From: Kryptolebias marmoratus
Lineage: Eukaryota; Chordata; Actinopteri; Cyprinodontiformes; Rivulidae
Assembly (NCBI RefSeq): GCF_001649575.2
Contig: NC_051437.1
Location: 20,995,963 to 21,059,962 of the forward strand
DNA length: 64,000 bases
Direction: 5' to 3'
Of the stretch, positions 25,561 to 39,400 are shown one piece after another (within the stretch, counting starts at the first letter, position 1; every line of letters starts with the position of its first letter). The position numbers and the translations under genes are program-made. Under the pieces are notes generated by a model that was given only the letters and a program-made list of their open reading frames with translations, had not been told where the DNA came from and searched no databases.

Positions 25561-27196
25561 CATATTATGATGCTGAAGAAGAACACATGAAAGCAAACAG
25601 ATGATATTGATGGTTTTGCTGCACTAATTTGGAACTGATTTATTTCTAAATTGTCAAGTATAAATTAGAAAACAGAACTGCAACACAAATCTTATGATCA
25701 GAAGACAATCACTCAATAAAAGGGCCAGAGTCTTTAGGTGTCATATTATTATTTTTTTTTTACTGTGTATACATTGCCTAGAAAGCCACTTAATGGTTGC
25801 TCAAATATCTAACTTTTTCACTACATTGATCCATAACACAAAAACAATAAAAAATTGTTTTTACAGAAATAAAAAACCTTTTAAAACCTCTGTGACTGGT
25901 GCTGACATTGTTTTTACCTTTAATTGTGTGGAATCAAGAAATGTGCCTGTTTTTGTTAGTAGCACGTGGAAAATAATCAGATGAAGTTACAGTAACGTGT
26001 ACAGCTCACAGCAGAGAGCTGTGACTGAGCAGCGGCTGTGTGGCCTTGGAGTTACAGAAGCAGTTCAGTCTCCTTTCTTGCAGAAGTGATGGATAGCAAA
26101 ACAGCCAGTGTTTAGAAAAACAAAGCTCCTAGCTCCCCACTGCTCTTTTTTATCATCTATGGCATAAATCTCAGTCAAGGCATAAAGAGTTTTCTCACAG
26201 AGGTGTAGGAGGGGTTATTTGTTTCACTGAGGCCACTGTGGGTGAGTAGTGGGGATTTTATCTCAAATTTAAAGGGGTTTATAAGCTGATGAAAACACTG
26301 GGGCAGAAGAAACATGCAGAATAGATACAGCTGTGGGAAACTGATGCACCATGTAATGCTTTTTTGCTAATACTTACAGAAGGACAGGGTTTAAAGCTTT
26401 AAAAGAGACTGTGATTGTGCATTTTTTTTTTGCGTGAAGGGATAAATTGTTATTTTTTGCAAAAGAGAAGAGTTATATTGTTTTATTTGTGAAATGTATG
26501 GTAAAATGTCTCGAATCAGACACACTATGTCACTTTCTATCCTTGAGCAGACATGCACTTTGTCTTCTCTCACTGACAAACGCACACTTACTGGAAGACA
26601 AATAGGACGCTGGGGATTGGTTGAAACATAACAGCAGCTGCTCATGTCTGGACACAGTTAACGTTTACCATCAGTCTGTGGACCAGAGGACAGCCTTTGT
26701 TCATCTGAACCAGGCTCTGTGTTTGTACCATGCACACCAAACATTTGCTGTCAAACATTTCATGTTCCAGTTTATTGTAAGTGTATTTAGTTAAATGAAT
26801 GCAGCTAGTTTATATTTTATACTCAGTAAGTAGTTTACACTTTAACAATCTTGAAAAGCAGTCAATTGGAAAAGTGTATTCTACACAGTTTGACAATTAA
26901 ATGTATTTAAACAATTTATTTTTAGAGAAGGGATCAGTTTTTGTCACAAATTTTATTCTCTAAATAATACTCAAAAGAAATTGCCAGCAAAACTTGTTTG
27001 AGTGTCTTCTCTCTTGACCCTGAATTTTGTGGGTTTTTTTTAGAAAAACAAAAAAATCGAAAACAAAATCTCTGGTACCCTAGTCAGCATTAATATTAAG
27101 CTCTAACGTATCTTAATGTGATGCATTTTGTGACTCTACAGCTGCCTTGGTAAAATCAGGCATATTTACTAAATAAAAACATGAATCTTTATGAAG

Positions 27197-27561
27197 CCAT
27201 CCATCCATTTATCCATATTCTGTGCCTACTTAATCTTGTTCAGGGTCATGGAGAGCTGGGGCCTATCTCCAGCAGTCAGTGGGCAAGAGGTGTGGGACAC
27301 CTAAGACATGTCACCAGTTCATCACCGAGCGAACACAAAGGCAGGCAAAATGCATATTTACATGCATAAATTCACACCTAATGTTCAATCAGAACGGCAA
27401 ATTATTCTAAATGCATGTTTCTGGGCTGTGGTAGAACACTGCAGTACTCAGATGTATGCATGTATGGAAGAATCTGCAAACTTCAGGCCCCAGCTGAGAT
27501 ACAAGCTCAGGACCTTCTTGCTAAGATTTAACAGAGCTAACTATGGCAGCGTCATGCTGCC
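27197..27561 (-). mobile_element. LINE 3'-tail fragment (L2/CR1-like), longest copy
   Basis: The segment begins with CCATCCATCC, the reverse complement of the (ATGG)n tail. It continues with GTTCAGGGTCATGGAGAGCTGG, GTTTCTGGGCTGTGGTAGAAC, and CAGGCCCCAGCTGAGATACAAG before GACCTTCTTGCT and CATGCTGCC. On the minus strand this is the order of the 3' end of a widespread fish non-LTR retrotransposon, and it extends further 5' than the copy at 36161. The copy is diverged and non-coding. The clade name is from memory. Confidence 0.75.
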
Positions 27562-28900
27562 AGATGCTGGAGCCAAGCATCATTGAATATTCTAGCCTTT
27601 CAGGTTAATGATGAGTGGCAGTTTTCCTTATGAGTATGATAAAACTCATTTTTAAATTCAGATAGGGTTTTAAAACACCTGTTTATGTTTTAATATAGTT
27701 TATCATTGCTGGAAGAAGCCCCCCATTTGTGTTTGCTAACCACTACAGATACAAAACTGAATATGGTCTTTATTTTTTTTATATCTTACTTAACTGTGCT
27801 GTGGCTGGTCCAGATGGGATAACTGAGCATTGATTGGTCCAACACTTGAGTGCACAAGTGATAACTGCCATTCTCAAATATCCTCATAAAGATGGGCATA
27901 ATAATGGCCATAAACACTAAAGCTTTTAATGGTAACCTTGAAAATATGAAACAATGGGCTGATAGTGAAAGCCAAGCATTATTGAGCCTTCACTGATGCA
28001 CGTAGTCACTGGCATTTTAACTTGTATGCCAACCATTGGCCAGCTGTCATATTACTTAGGCTTTTCTTCCATGTGGGAGATTTCAAATCAAAAAGAACAT
28101 TATTCTATGTTTTTAGGGGACAATAACTAGTCCTCTCTTATTCTTACAAAACTCCCAGAATGTTTTTCCTTTTTCTGAAAGTGGTTGAAGGAAACATGCA
28201 AATTAAGGTGAGAATATGCAATGCTAAGATAAAAGTTGATCCACTAAAAACATAAAAAATTAAGAAGTGTGCTTATTTCTTGTATTTGCTGCACAATGAA
28301 TCACCTTTACTTTGAAAATATTTGGATGAAAATGTATATTTTAGAAAATTCTAAGTAAAAAAGAAGACACATGGTTTTTTTTTATCAGCCCCTTTATTCC
28401 ACTCTGTGTACCAGTCTCAGTTTTATTTAGTCTATTTTTCCGTCAATATACAATCAGTAGTTTAATGTCTGTCAGCTTCAAACAGTGTTGAAACTTTTCA
28501 CTTATTTGGAATTATGACATGGCTCAATTTTTATTAAAAAGGACAAGATAAAACACGCAAGACAATTCTAATCCTGTACCACTCTCACGTTAACAACCGT
28601 TTAATCAAGCAAGACTCACAAGCACATAGATATTCCCATTTTTTATAAAAGATCATTGCAGAAAGATGGGATTCTTGGAGGGCAGGTATTAGCTGACACT
28701 GCTGACTGTAAGATTCAGACCTTAACATATACCCATCGATATTTTATGAACCTCAAATATGGTTTAAATGACCTCCACTTAATGTCTGGCCCATGAGTAC
28801 TGTCTGTCTACTCTGTAGTGGTGTGTGTGTCTGTTGATCAGGGCGTGTCTTTATATGGACATCAGGCGGGCAATGAGAGGATGCTTTGAATGGAGACGTG

Positions 28901-28949
28901 AACACACACGCACACACACACACCCAGGCGCACACATAGTCGCACACAG
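28901..28949. repeat. Interrupted CA microsatellite
   Basis: The tract is AC repeats interrupted by GC, CCAGGCG and TAGTCG. It is a simple repeat, and no gene or structured element is seen around it. Confidence 0.85.
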
Positions 28950-31900
28950 ATTAACGGGGTAAGCTGCGCCGCTCATCTGGGATAAATGCGGTCAGAAAGG
29001 GGAACAGCTGAGCAAACAGCTCCAGCAAGAGGTAGAGAGCAGAGTGAAGAGGGGGAGAAAGGAGCAGGGATGACAGACTATTCATCCTGCTGTAGTGTTG
29101 TTGAACGGCTGCCACGTTGGATATGCATAAGCCCTGAACCTGGAAAAATGGGAACGGATAGAGGTAACGGCTGACCAACACACTCATACCCAGCTGGCAT
29201 TGTGCTTTTTTTTCTTATTTAATTATTATTTTTGCTTGTTTCTGGACTTAACTGCAGTGTGTTTGGAGAATGGCAGTGGCAAACTAGTTCATTTTACCCA
29301 GACAGACAGAAACAGTTGGGGTGACCAGGAAATGCCTTCTTATTTTAAAATGGTAAAAAAAAGGATTGAGTATCAGGATTATTAGGCACTTAAGAGTTTG
29401 TTTGTGTGGCATTGTTTTCAGGGCACCAGATGTGGGTACGTCAGTTGATTAAAAGAGGAGTTTTGTTTTGAATGAAGCTGAGGCAGACCTGCGACACTGG
29501 ACCACGCTGAGAACATTAAGAATCCAGATGTCCTGATGCTGAACGAAACTGGTGTCACATCAGATAACACTGATCAGTCCCATTAGTCCTCTGCTGCTTT
29601 GTGTACAAATGAAAACTGCTAGTCACTCGTCATGACCCAAATTCTGCCACTGTTTGATGTTCAGTTTGCTCTTGAGTTGTGAGATTAAAATCTGTGGTAT
29701 TGAATGCTTTGCTGCATCACTTACTAAAGAAAAGGATCCATTTGAAGCTGTTGCAGGAAAAGGACAGGCTTTCAGCTACACCTAATTCAACGCCACTGTT
29801 GTGTCAACCACATTAACGCTCAGCTAGCCATAAAAGACTCAAACTAATAAGCAGGACTCAGTTCAGTTTGTGCTGCAAATTGAATTCAGACCTGTCATCT
29901 CTCCTTTTGTTTCAGGGTTCTCCAAGGTTGTCGTTTCCTGCACCCATTTAGCTGCTCACCTTAATTTACTCATGTTGAATGAGACCACCTTTTCAGTGTC
30001 ACAAGCTTTAGGAATTTCAAAGTGGAAAAATTAGCTATAATCCTGCGGTTTCATTTCAGCACACTAATGTTTCTGCAACAAATATAGTGAATGAAGTGTT
30101 CACTTTTTTAAAAAAAAAACAATCAACTGCACAAAAAATGCCTAAAAAGGAACATTGATTTTAGCTTTTGGGGCATTATATTCAAATATATTTAAATCTA
30201 GACGTTTGCTTTTGGTTCTCAGCAATTGTTCTATTTAATGTTTAAGATAATCAATTTGATTCTGTACTGTAGTTTTTAGAAGTGTTTAAGCTGTTACTTA
30301 GAGATTTTACATAACCTTTTGATCTTTCTGAGGAAATTGAAAGATGTTATTTTGTTTTGGGTTTTCTATTTTGTTCAGTACTGTCTTCAGATGTTGATTT
30401 GGAATGCTTTTTACATTTCATTTCATTTTTGAATAAACAGTGGCATTCAAAAGGTCAGAGACCCCAGTCAGTTTTTTATTTTTGCAAACAGCTCCCCAAG
30501 TAAAAAAAAAAAAAAAATTGTGTGTTTTATTCTTATTTGTAATAGCTCCTTTTTTACTGTCTGCAATGCAATCTAAACACAAAAGGAGTGTTATTTTTTT
30601 TAGAGATCCTAACACCAAATGATCTTTTCTTATTTAACATTTAAATAAACTTTTTGTCTTTTAGGAGTCTATTTTTTTACTCATGTAACTTTTCACAGAA
30701 ACAAAAAGTTTGACCACAGCTGCCCAAATTCGTGCTTCATTTTGAAAAAGACAACCGTGCCTCTGAATATTATGCCAGATGATGACTACAACAGATGAAC
30801 TTCACTTATTTAGAGGTCCTGAACAGATGGTTTTCTTCAGTGGTGCAGAAGAAAGGGGAAGCTGCAGCTGTACAGATGGTTGTCCATACCTGCTTGCACA
30901 TGTGCTTCTATTTTCGTCCTATGATGTGTGTAAACGATTGTGTGTATACGTAGTGACACTTCACAACCCCGTGTCCTTATCCCGTGACAGCAGCAATCAT
31001 TTGTTCTTGTGTTGACACCTTGCCAGATTGGGAGTGCAGATGATGGTGGTTATCAAATTCCCACAGGTTCTCTGTCAGTCGCTTTACTATTCATGTCCAA
31101 TATATAAACCTCCTGCCTGCATCTCAGGGGGTTTCTTCCTGTTAAATCAAGGTTAAATCAAATCAGTTCCTGTGTCTAAAGGATTAGGCCTTACCAAATT
31201 GTTAATTATCTCGAGCAGGAGAGAACTGATAAAAGAAATGGGCAATGAGAGAGCAGCTGGTGGACTGGGACACTTTGATAGATTTCTGTTACTCTAATAC
31301 ACCGTTGGGGTTATCTGCAGTGTTGGTTTCAAGCTTCTCAGAAAGGTTTACATATCAATAATAAAAATTGTTTGTTACAAACACATTTTTTTAATTACCT
31401 TACGGGTGTTTTAATAGCTGCAACTGCCAATGCACCACTGGCAAAGGTAATCAATACAGACATTAGTTTCACATCACTTGATAATAACAATAGAGTTGCA
31501 ATTATCTGTTACTGCAAATGTTGTTGCTGACCGACTGCTTTCATACTAATACTTTACGTTCTCAAAAAGCACAGCACAGTTATAGGTTGGCTAATATGTC
31601 AATGCCATTCACCTCAAAACACAAATTAAAAGCCTTTTTCTTTCCAGTTTAACCTATAAACTAAGTCATTTGAAACTTAGCTCCAGTCTCTAAGCTTTCC
31701 TTTTGTTGCTCCGCCAGAAAATGGCTCTGTCAGGCTATTTTAGCTGAGACTTCAAAGATTACATTTCCGCAGATTTGCTATTCTGGGAGTAAAATGGCCT
31801 TTGCGGTGTAACAGGCTTCTGATGGGAAATGTTCCCATAGCCCTGGGTCACTGTGACTTTCGGGCCCGTCAAAGTGTGGATGTTAGTGCAAGCGTCTGCA

Positions 31901-33488
31901 GCTGCGAGACTGAAGCAGACGTCAAGACACAAACATTTACACGCACTCTCTTAATTTGACACACATGGTGCGAAATCTAATCAGTGAAAAATTGACAGAT
32001 GTCCTAAATGTTACTGAAATTTGCGAAAGTAGGCTTAATCTGCGCACACTCAGCTTTTCCACACAGTCTCGGGAACTTTCTTTAATCCACAGATGTCTGT
32101 GAGCTTTCATTTAAAGCCTTTGAAAAACAAGTTCACCCTTGTAGACGGGCCTTTTTTGTTTATGTGTGTTAATTTGTATGTTACTGTGTGAAAAGTTCTC
32201 CTTGTTTCTCCAACACCTCTCACTCCACACAGCACCAGTAATGAGGAGTTTGGGTGTGACAGGCATCCCACAGCGACATGTATTATTTAACTAATGGTCA
32301 GATGACAGATGCTGAAGTGTTTGTGTTAAGACCAGCGTCACAGTGGGAGGGAGAACATCCTCTATTCGATTCTTTTAAGATTAGTAAGGTTCCTCACAGC
32401 CAGTCAGTCAGTAAACAGATTTTAGTTGACTTTCCAGAAAAGAACTTTTGGAAACAGGGCTATTGGTGAAATTATCATTGCAGTGTTGGGGGTGAATAAG
32501 CAGAAAATTGTGCTAAAGGCAGCTGATCAGGAGGAACACTGTTTCTTCAATGTTGTATCCAGATTCATTTGTGTTCTTATTCCTTTGCCATTTGAGGTTT
32601 CAAGTTTTTTTCTCACAAAATCTGAACAGCAGGTTCTTAAGAACAGACCTCAGAACTACATAATCCACTATTTACCACAACACCAAAAGCGTTGTTCTGA
32701 TGTTTTTACAATTCTAAATGTGAAAGTGCTCTATAATTCATAAAACCTATGAACAAACTCACCTGAGACACTGCTTCTCAATGTTTGTGGTTTCTTTCTA
32801 ATGACACTTCATCCCGTTTGTCTTGTGAAGACTTTATAAAAAAGCCTTTGATAATTTTACTTTGTTGGCATTTTGGTGCACAGAAAAATGGCTGGGTCTT
32901 TTTTTGGCTTTGCCTTTTCAGCATACTTGGCTGCCTATTAACAAATAAACACACACATTAAAAATGACAGGAAAAGCATCACTTCTTAACTTAGCTATAA
33001 AAAAAGTCTATTAGGTTTAGTTTTACAGATAGAGCAAAAATCTGATGATTTTCAGTAACAGTGGGAGTGCTATAAAACCAATAAGAAACTTATTTATTGT
33101 TTTGTTTTAGAGTTTATGATCACCTCTTTTCAAATTCTAATTTATGAACAAAATCACAGAACAGCGGCCACTAGAGGTATCATAAGAAAACCAACTTTTA
33201 GGGAAAATTGGTGCCACTTATTATATGTCCTTACTTTTTAAAATGTATATATTTAATTGTTTTTGTTTGCCCTACAGAATAGCTCTGTAATTATCCCAGA
33301 ATCTTCATTTCTTTGAATCAGTATGAGGTTGATGGTTTGAGGCAGAGCAAAATAAATAAGGAAATTAGATTTCAATATGGTGTTTGTTTTTAAGCTGTTG
33401 CATAAACAACCGGCAAGAGCATTTCTCCCAAATTTTTATGCACTGAGCCATGTGGAAAAGGCATGAAATGCTCATTCAACTTTGCACC

Positions 33489-33536
33489 AGCTGAGGCCTC
33501 AGCTTGGAATCTAATGAGGCTAATTGCAGTCATTAG
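33489..33536. promoter_or_regulatory. Candidate homeodomain-type regulatory block
   Basis: A 16-bp perfect palindrome AGCTGAGGCCTCAGCT (33489-33504) is followed within seven bases by CTAATGA (33511-33517), GCTAATTG and TCATTAG (33530-33536). CTAATGA and TCATTAG are inverted copies. TAATT/ATTA words are core homeodomain binding sites, so this dense symmetric cluster may be an enhancer fragment. This is motif-level inference only; conservation has not been tested. Confidence 0.25.
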
Positions 33537-34325
33537 CTTGGCTTTAGCCGAGCAGCTCAGATGTTGTTTAGACACAGCCGTTCATCGTGACACATTCTGT
33601 TGTATTGTGTAAAATCATCCAAAGCTAACTGGAGCACCAGAGAGAGCTGGCTGGTGTAAATGGGAGATGTTAATTAGTCTATTGGATGGAGCGTGTACCC
33701 TCCTGAGTATTGCCTTTGTGTGCTGCCCTTTTCTTTGAACAAGGCAACCTAATGCTTGTGTCAGTGTAAATGTCTGGATATATGTCTGTGTGAGTGTATG
33801 CAGAAGAGAGAAATCCATGGACAAGTGTCTTTATGTATTTGTTTACATATATGCATGCAACACTTTGGGGATTTAGGTAATGAGGCAGTCATTTGTGCTA
33901 CCATCCACTAGTTTACACCACCCAGTTCCCTTGGCACAAGAACTTGCCATAAAAAACGTGTGTGTTTGAATGACATTAACACATTAACTGTCACCCCTAG
34001 CTCCCTGTACCCCTACTCGCCCCATTTACATGCTGAAATAGGCCATCAGTTTCCAGCTGCCTATGAGCCAGCCAAACATTAGCGATGCTTATGTCGGGGA
34101 TGCACCAGTGTGCTGTCAGTCCTAACTCATGTGGGACCCTTAGGTAAATGCTAAAATATGCTCAGTACCAAAAAAAGGCAGTTTTATTTGTTTGTAACAT
34201 TCATTAACAAGTCGAACCTTTTGATTTTAGACACATATTGTCAAAATTTGCTCCATATAAATTACTGCCACACAAAATTAGAGGTAGTGAGATGGTAATC
34301 AAGTCAAATATATCTGAATAAAACT

Positions 34326-34327
<2 letters not shown>

Positions 34328-34363
<36 letters not shown>

Positions 34364-34373
34364 TGCATGTATG

Positions 34374-34427
<54 letters not shown>

Positions 34428-34450
34428 TGCATGTATGTATGTATATATAT
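34328..34450. repeat. Compound AT / ATGC / ATGT microsatellite
   Basis: Two pure (TA)n runs, about 33 and 44 bases long, are each followed by the same interruption GCATGCATGTATGTATGTAT (34361-34380 and again at 34425-34444). The block therefore appears to have duplicated as a unit of about 64 bases. It is non-coding, and any translation through it is an artefact. Confidence 0.95.
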
Positions 34451-36160
34451 TCAGATTCTTTGAGTCAAACTGCTCTTGGCAGTTTAAGGTTATTTCAGTC
34501 AGTTAAAGTGTTTTCAGCTAGTTTACTTAAAATCACTGGCATAAAAAATAATTCTGAAACTTTGTATGAGTGATTAGCTAAAATAATTTTCTGCTTCTCA
34601 GGGTGAGAACTTAAGTCCTTTTCACAAAACACTTTCAACCTGAGCCTGAGATGCTTTTCCCCATCTCAGTGTGACCTGTGTAATGACCAAGGCAGCACGG
34701 CGGCTTGAAGTAAACCTGTTGCTGTTTTGCCTCTGAGCTAGAATGGGAGATGCTCACAGAAGTGAGTTTGAGTGTGAGGTGAGAAGTGGGGACAGCACAA
34801 CCCACGCTTTACTCTTACCAACACTGCTCATGTCCCTCAGTAATTCTGTGATCTCTGTTTCACGAGATAACAAACACAACCTAATGTTGTCTGAGTTGTT
34901 GCTAATGAATACAGCCCCTTTATCACTCTTTAGAGTAAAAATACACAACCATTTTATAAAGCATAAAGCTGGCCTCAAGTGACAATTTTTCTGTTGAGAA
35001 AACAAATTAAATCTTCACAGTAAAGATAAACATCAGGTTTTTTTTTGGACTTTATGGTTTTATTCTCTAAGCATTGTTTTGTTTATTTGCAGTGTTCTCC
35101 ATGACTTAAATATTTAAAGTTTGTGCAAATATTGCTTGCGGGAAGTACGTTGCGAATTAGAGTCTGAGTGTGACAAATTATCTAATTAGATTACACAACA
35201 AATGCACAGGCATCAGATGATTGCTGGGGTTTTTGTTTGTTTGTGGCCAGTGGTTTCAACCCTTTTTATTTCATAATTATTGAGGATTATTAAAAAAACA
35301 GACATCTCTGGAAAGATTTCAAACTTTAAATAAAAAGTTGCAACCTCAAATCTTTCATTTGAAATAATATCTGGCTGCTTTAGGGTGGCACTTTAATTTA
35401 TAAAACTATTTATTTAAAATGTTGGGAATTTAAAAAAAAAAGTTCTGTTTCTGAGTGGAAGTAATTTAAACAGACTTTATGAAGGGAAATCTGTAGAGGT
35501 TTGAAAATTTATGCATCAAGTCCAAAAATCTAGAACAGGTAAATACTAACTGGTATTTTATAATATGCTGTATATGACTGTATTGCACTATAAGATGAAT
35601 GAATTGACTGTAATTAGATTTGAATCTGGATCTGAATTGGATTTTTGATTTGATTTCAGAGGCTTTATGTGTTCTCAAAAGAACAGCAGTTTTAGTAATT
35701 TTGAAATGAATGAAGCCTAGAGTGATCAGAACTTGGAGATGACTGCCTGAACAAACAAAACAACAGAGCAGGAACAGTTTTAGCGTGATGAAGAGCCAGT
35801 TTACCAAGTCTTTAGACATCTTCACATCAGGTCTTTATGTAGAACAGATGAAGGGCCACTCTAAAGAGACACAGAAGGTCAGTTTAAAATATCCTCTTGA
35901 CATCCATTTTAGTTGGGTTTTTTTTATCCTTGTTTGCCAAAACTAGCCAGAATAAATATTTCCCATGACCAAATGTAATATGTTTGCCCTGAGTACACTG
36001 AGGGTTATAACAAAGACAAAACTGTCTCTATCAGGAGACAAGTCTGGATGCTGCAACAGGAATGGCTTTACATTGCATCATCCAGGCTGCAGTGGACCGT
36101 AGTTTCTGGGGGAAAAAAATCAAACATTTTCTGAGTTAATTAGGCCAATTCATTATATTT

Positions 36161-36447
36161 GTCTGCATGTTCTCCCTGTGCATGCGTGGGTTTTCTCCGA
36201 GCACTCTGGTTTCCTCCCACAGACCAAAAACATGCATGTTAGGTTAATTGGTAACTCTAAATTGTCCCTATGAGTGAGAGTGTGAGTGTCTGTCTGTCTT
36301 GTTTGTCTCTGTGTGTCCCTGTGATGGACTTGAGACCTGTCCAGGGTGTCCCCCCGCCTCTCCCACAGTGACTGCTGGAGATAGAGACAAGCTTCCCGGG
36401 TTCGGGAAAGAAAAAGCTGGTAAAAGAAAATGGATGGATGGATGGAT
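36161..36447 (+). mobile_element. LINE 3' tail with (ATGG)n end (L2/CR1-like)
   Basis: In order the copy carries GCATGTTCTCCCTGTGCATG, GGTTTTCTCCGAGCACTCTG, TTTCCTCCCACAGACCAAAA, GTTAGGTTAATTGGTAACTC, CCCTGTGATGGACTTGAGAC, CTGTCCAGGGTGTCC, and finally AAAATGGATGGATGGATGGA. This is the 3' end of a fish non-LTR retrotransposon with its microsatellite-like tail, truncated at the 5' side as usual for such insertions. It is the best preserved of the three copies in the window. It has no coding capacity. The clade label is from memory. Confidence 0.8.
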
Positions 36448-39400
36448 TATGTTTGTCTGGATGATGAAAGTCAGCCCACACAGCAGGACTGAGTATAAGC
36501 TGCAATTTGTCTTGTAGATGTGTAAAATTAATCACTCTATTTCACGCTGTTAGTTTTAGAGCCTTTGTGATTAATGTTATGATTGTTAAACATGGGTTTC
36601 TTAAAAAGTAATAACAAAAACACAAATAAAAATCAAAACTCCAAGCACTGTGTCTGGCAAACATTTGGCACTGCTTACTTTCTGGTTGATACAGTCCACT
36701 GTGTGAAGCATGACTGTAGCTGTGTCATATGCACTTTTCAGATGCAGAAACAAGAAAAGTGGTCAGCACTTAAGAAGGGATGATTGCAGGGAAGTTTGTC
36801 CTTGGTTGTTTGAAGAATATGAAATGTCAAGTCCCTGATGGTTCTTGAGTAATTCAGCCAGTTAGATCTTTCCCTGAGAGTTAATACTCTAAGATACCCA
36901 CAGGGAGATCTGTAAATGTCAGTTTAGGTATTTGTTCACATAGCTCCAACAGCCTAAATTTAGGTGTATAAAACCTGCAGAGACTCAGTCTGGAAAACCC
37001 AAAGCAGCAAAGATATTTTCATTTCAAATGGGCTTCAACAAAGGCATACTGAGTGAACGGTTCCGAGCACATTTGAAAGTGGCCTGAGTGTTCGTGTTAG
37101 TAAAAAAGTGTCAGTTTTATTTATCTGAAATGAAATACTGCACTGAGAATATGGCGAAAAGCAAAAAGAAATAAATACCTGCTGAAGCAAAATAACATAT
37201 TTCTTATACTCGGTCATTTCTTTAACAGTAGTTTACAATAAAGGAAAAAAGGCTCATCACAAATCCACACACTTTGTGGTTGTGTCTATGAACTGCTTTT
37301 GTATTTGATTTCTCAAAGCAGATTTTATAGTCATAAAAACCTTTAGTTTTCCTCTGGATTGATTAAAGTTGAATTGATTGGTTAAAGTTACAGGTGCTAT
37401 AATTTGCAGGCTTCAGTCAACATTACGGTCATTTTAAAAATAATACATTTAGTGTCTACTTTGTGTTTTCCACTGTGTGTAAGATTGTGGCATCATTCTG
37501 ATTTTATGATTTCCTCAAACCCATTTCCCATAGTGTTATTGATACAGGCCTTAAATCTTTATTTTAATTTTACTTTTTTGTCTGTGATTGTATTTTTATG
37601 AGCCTCTGGCAGATTAGCAGACTGTGTCTAACAGCAGTCATTCACACAATATACATTATTTCTCTTGCCTGTGGTACCTCTGTTTCAGTGTCTTGGCATG
37701 CTAGTGAATTTGAATAAGATAGCTGCTTCGTAGCCGCCTTACATTTGTTTTGCTCTCTCCAATTATTTCCTTCATTCATTTTCATGGTAAACAAACATTA
37801 TTAGCTTCTTTTAATAGGTCAAATGGGCATACGCTGAGTCAAGCTGATTAGAGCTCTGTCTGAAGCACATTTCCATGAACGTAGCTTAAGATCTGTAGCA
37901 TTTAAGACTGTGAATTCTGAATCACTCCAGCTCAAAGGTTTTTCATATTCAAGTGGATGTATGAACTTTGAGCAAAAAGTGGCAGTCATTATGCACTCTT
38001 GTATTGCTGAAGACTGTGCTGTTATAGAATAAAAAGAAAATGGACCTGCAGAACAGATACTCGTATATAAAAAATGCACTTCCTGAGTCTTCTGACAGTT
38101 ACCTTACATCAGTAATACTGCTGTTCTTAGGGCCCTTCAGAGTCCTACATATGATCAGACAAGCATTTTTTCCAAGTCTTATGAAGCATAAAAAGCATTT
38201 CTGCAGTCAGTTGCTTTTTGATGTGGTCCCCTGGGAGAATGACAGACCAAGTAAGATGTATGGAAAATGTAAAATTGCTGTCACTATCTCAGCAGGATAT
38301 GAAAAAAGACCTTTCAAATGCAAGATGGAAAAAAATGCGCCTTTAGTTAAAAGGGACCTTTTCTCCTGTCATAAATGCCTACTTTTCATACTCTATAAGA
38401 ATTTGTTTTACTTTTTTTTTTACAGGTAGACAGAATGTTGAAGACATTGCAGTTGGTTTATGTTGTTACATATTTGTCATGGTTAAACTTTGAGAACATT
38501 TTGTTTCCCAACATCCAGCACTGGTACGTGAAAGCAAACGTTAAAAGAAGAGCATCTGTGCACTTCTTTTTAATTGGAATGATTATTAATGCAGGGGGGG
38601 CCAGGAGGCCAGATGAGTCATGCGATTGTCCTTGTGCTGTTTCCTCTGGGAGCCCAACTGTCCTGGAGAGCTGAGGGCCAAATCAATGACTCTGATTTGG
38701 ACTGCAGCTGGGGCTTCTCTGCAAACATTATCTCCTCCACTATAGGAGATGCCAGCTGTATCATTGAAACAAATGAGTGCTTGTAGGAACAGCTGTAAGG
38801 TGCACAAGAAAGAGCAAAAACATAGATCTCATTGTGACATGGACATTATGTACATAAAGAATTACATCAGTTGGCATTATTGAAGATGATCAGTGGTTTA
38901 AATTTTAATGTTTTGACCAATTTTGATCATTGACTTGATCAGTTTGTCATTTTTTATTTGCTGTGTACTTTTTTTAAATCACATTAATGGTGTATACTGT
39001 TACAATCTGCAATAGTATAATACGCAGTGTTTTAGCTTATTTTATGATAAATCTGCCACACACACTTGTCCTGATAAATGACAATTTCCTCCTTTTCTCT
39101 TATTCAAATGTTTTGAACTTTTATACATGTTTTAGATGACTGGTCTATGTTATGATACCAGAGGAAAGAAATATGTTGTTGGAAAGAAATATTTCTAGAT
39201 ATTAAAGTGTGTAGCAGTGATTATTATTTGACAGAATGCTTGTAGTGCAATCACTCCTGTATGTCAAGGACAAAAAGACTCTCAGTGTATAATTACTGCT
39301 AGAGGAAAAAATTATATGATTTTATGAGTTACAATAATGAAAAAAAAAACATTTACATATACTCAAAACACATATTAACTTTAACTTCAGCTAGCCAAGT

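Noticed and set aside
31100..31190. GGGGGTTTCTTCCTGTTAAA, similar to a common fish repeat word
   Set aside because: Only about 20 bases resemble the repeat and no neighbouring sequence extends the match.
38040..38429. 129-codon plus-strand open frame
   Set aside because: The composition matches random AT-rich translation. There is no domain, repeat or splice support.
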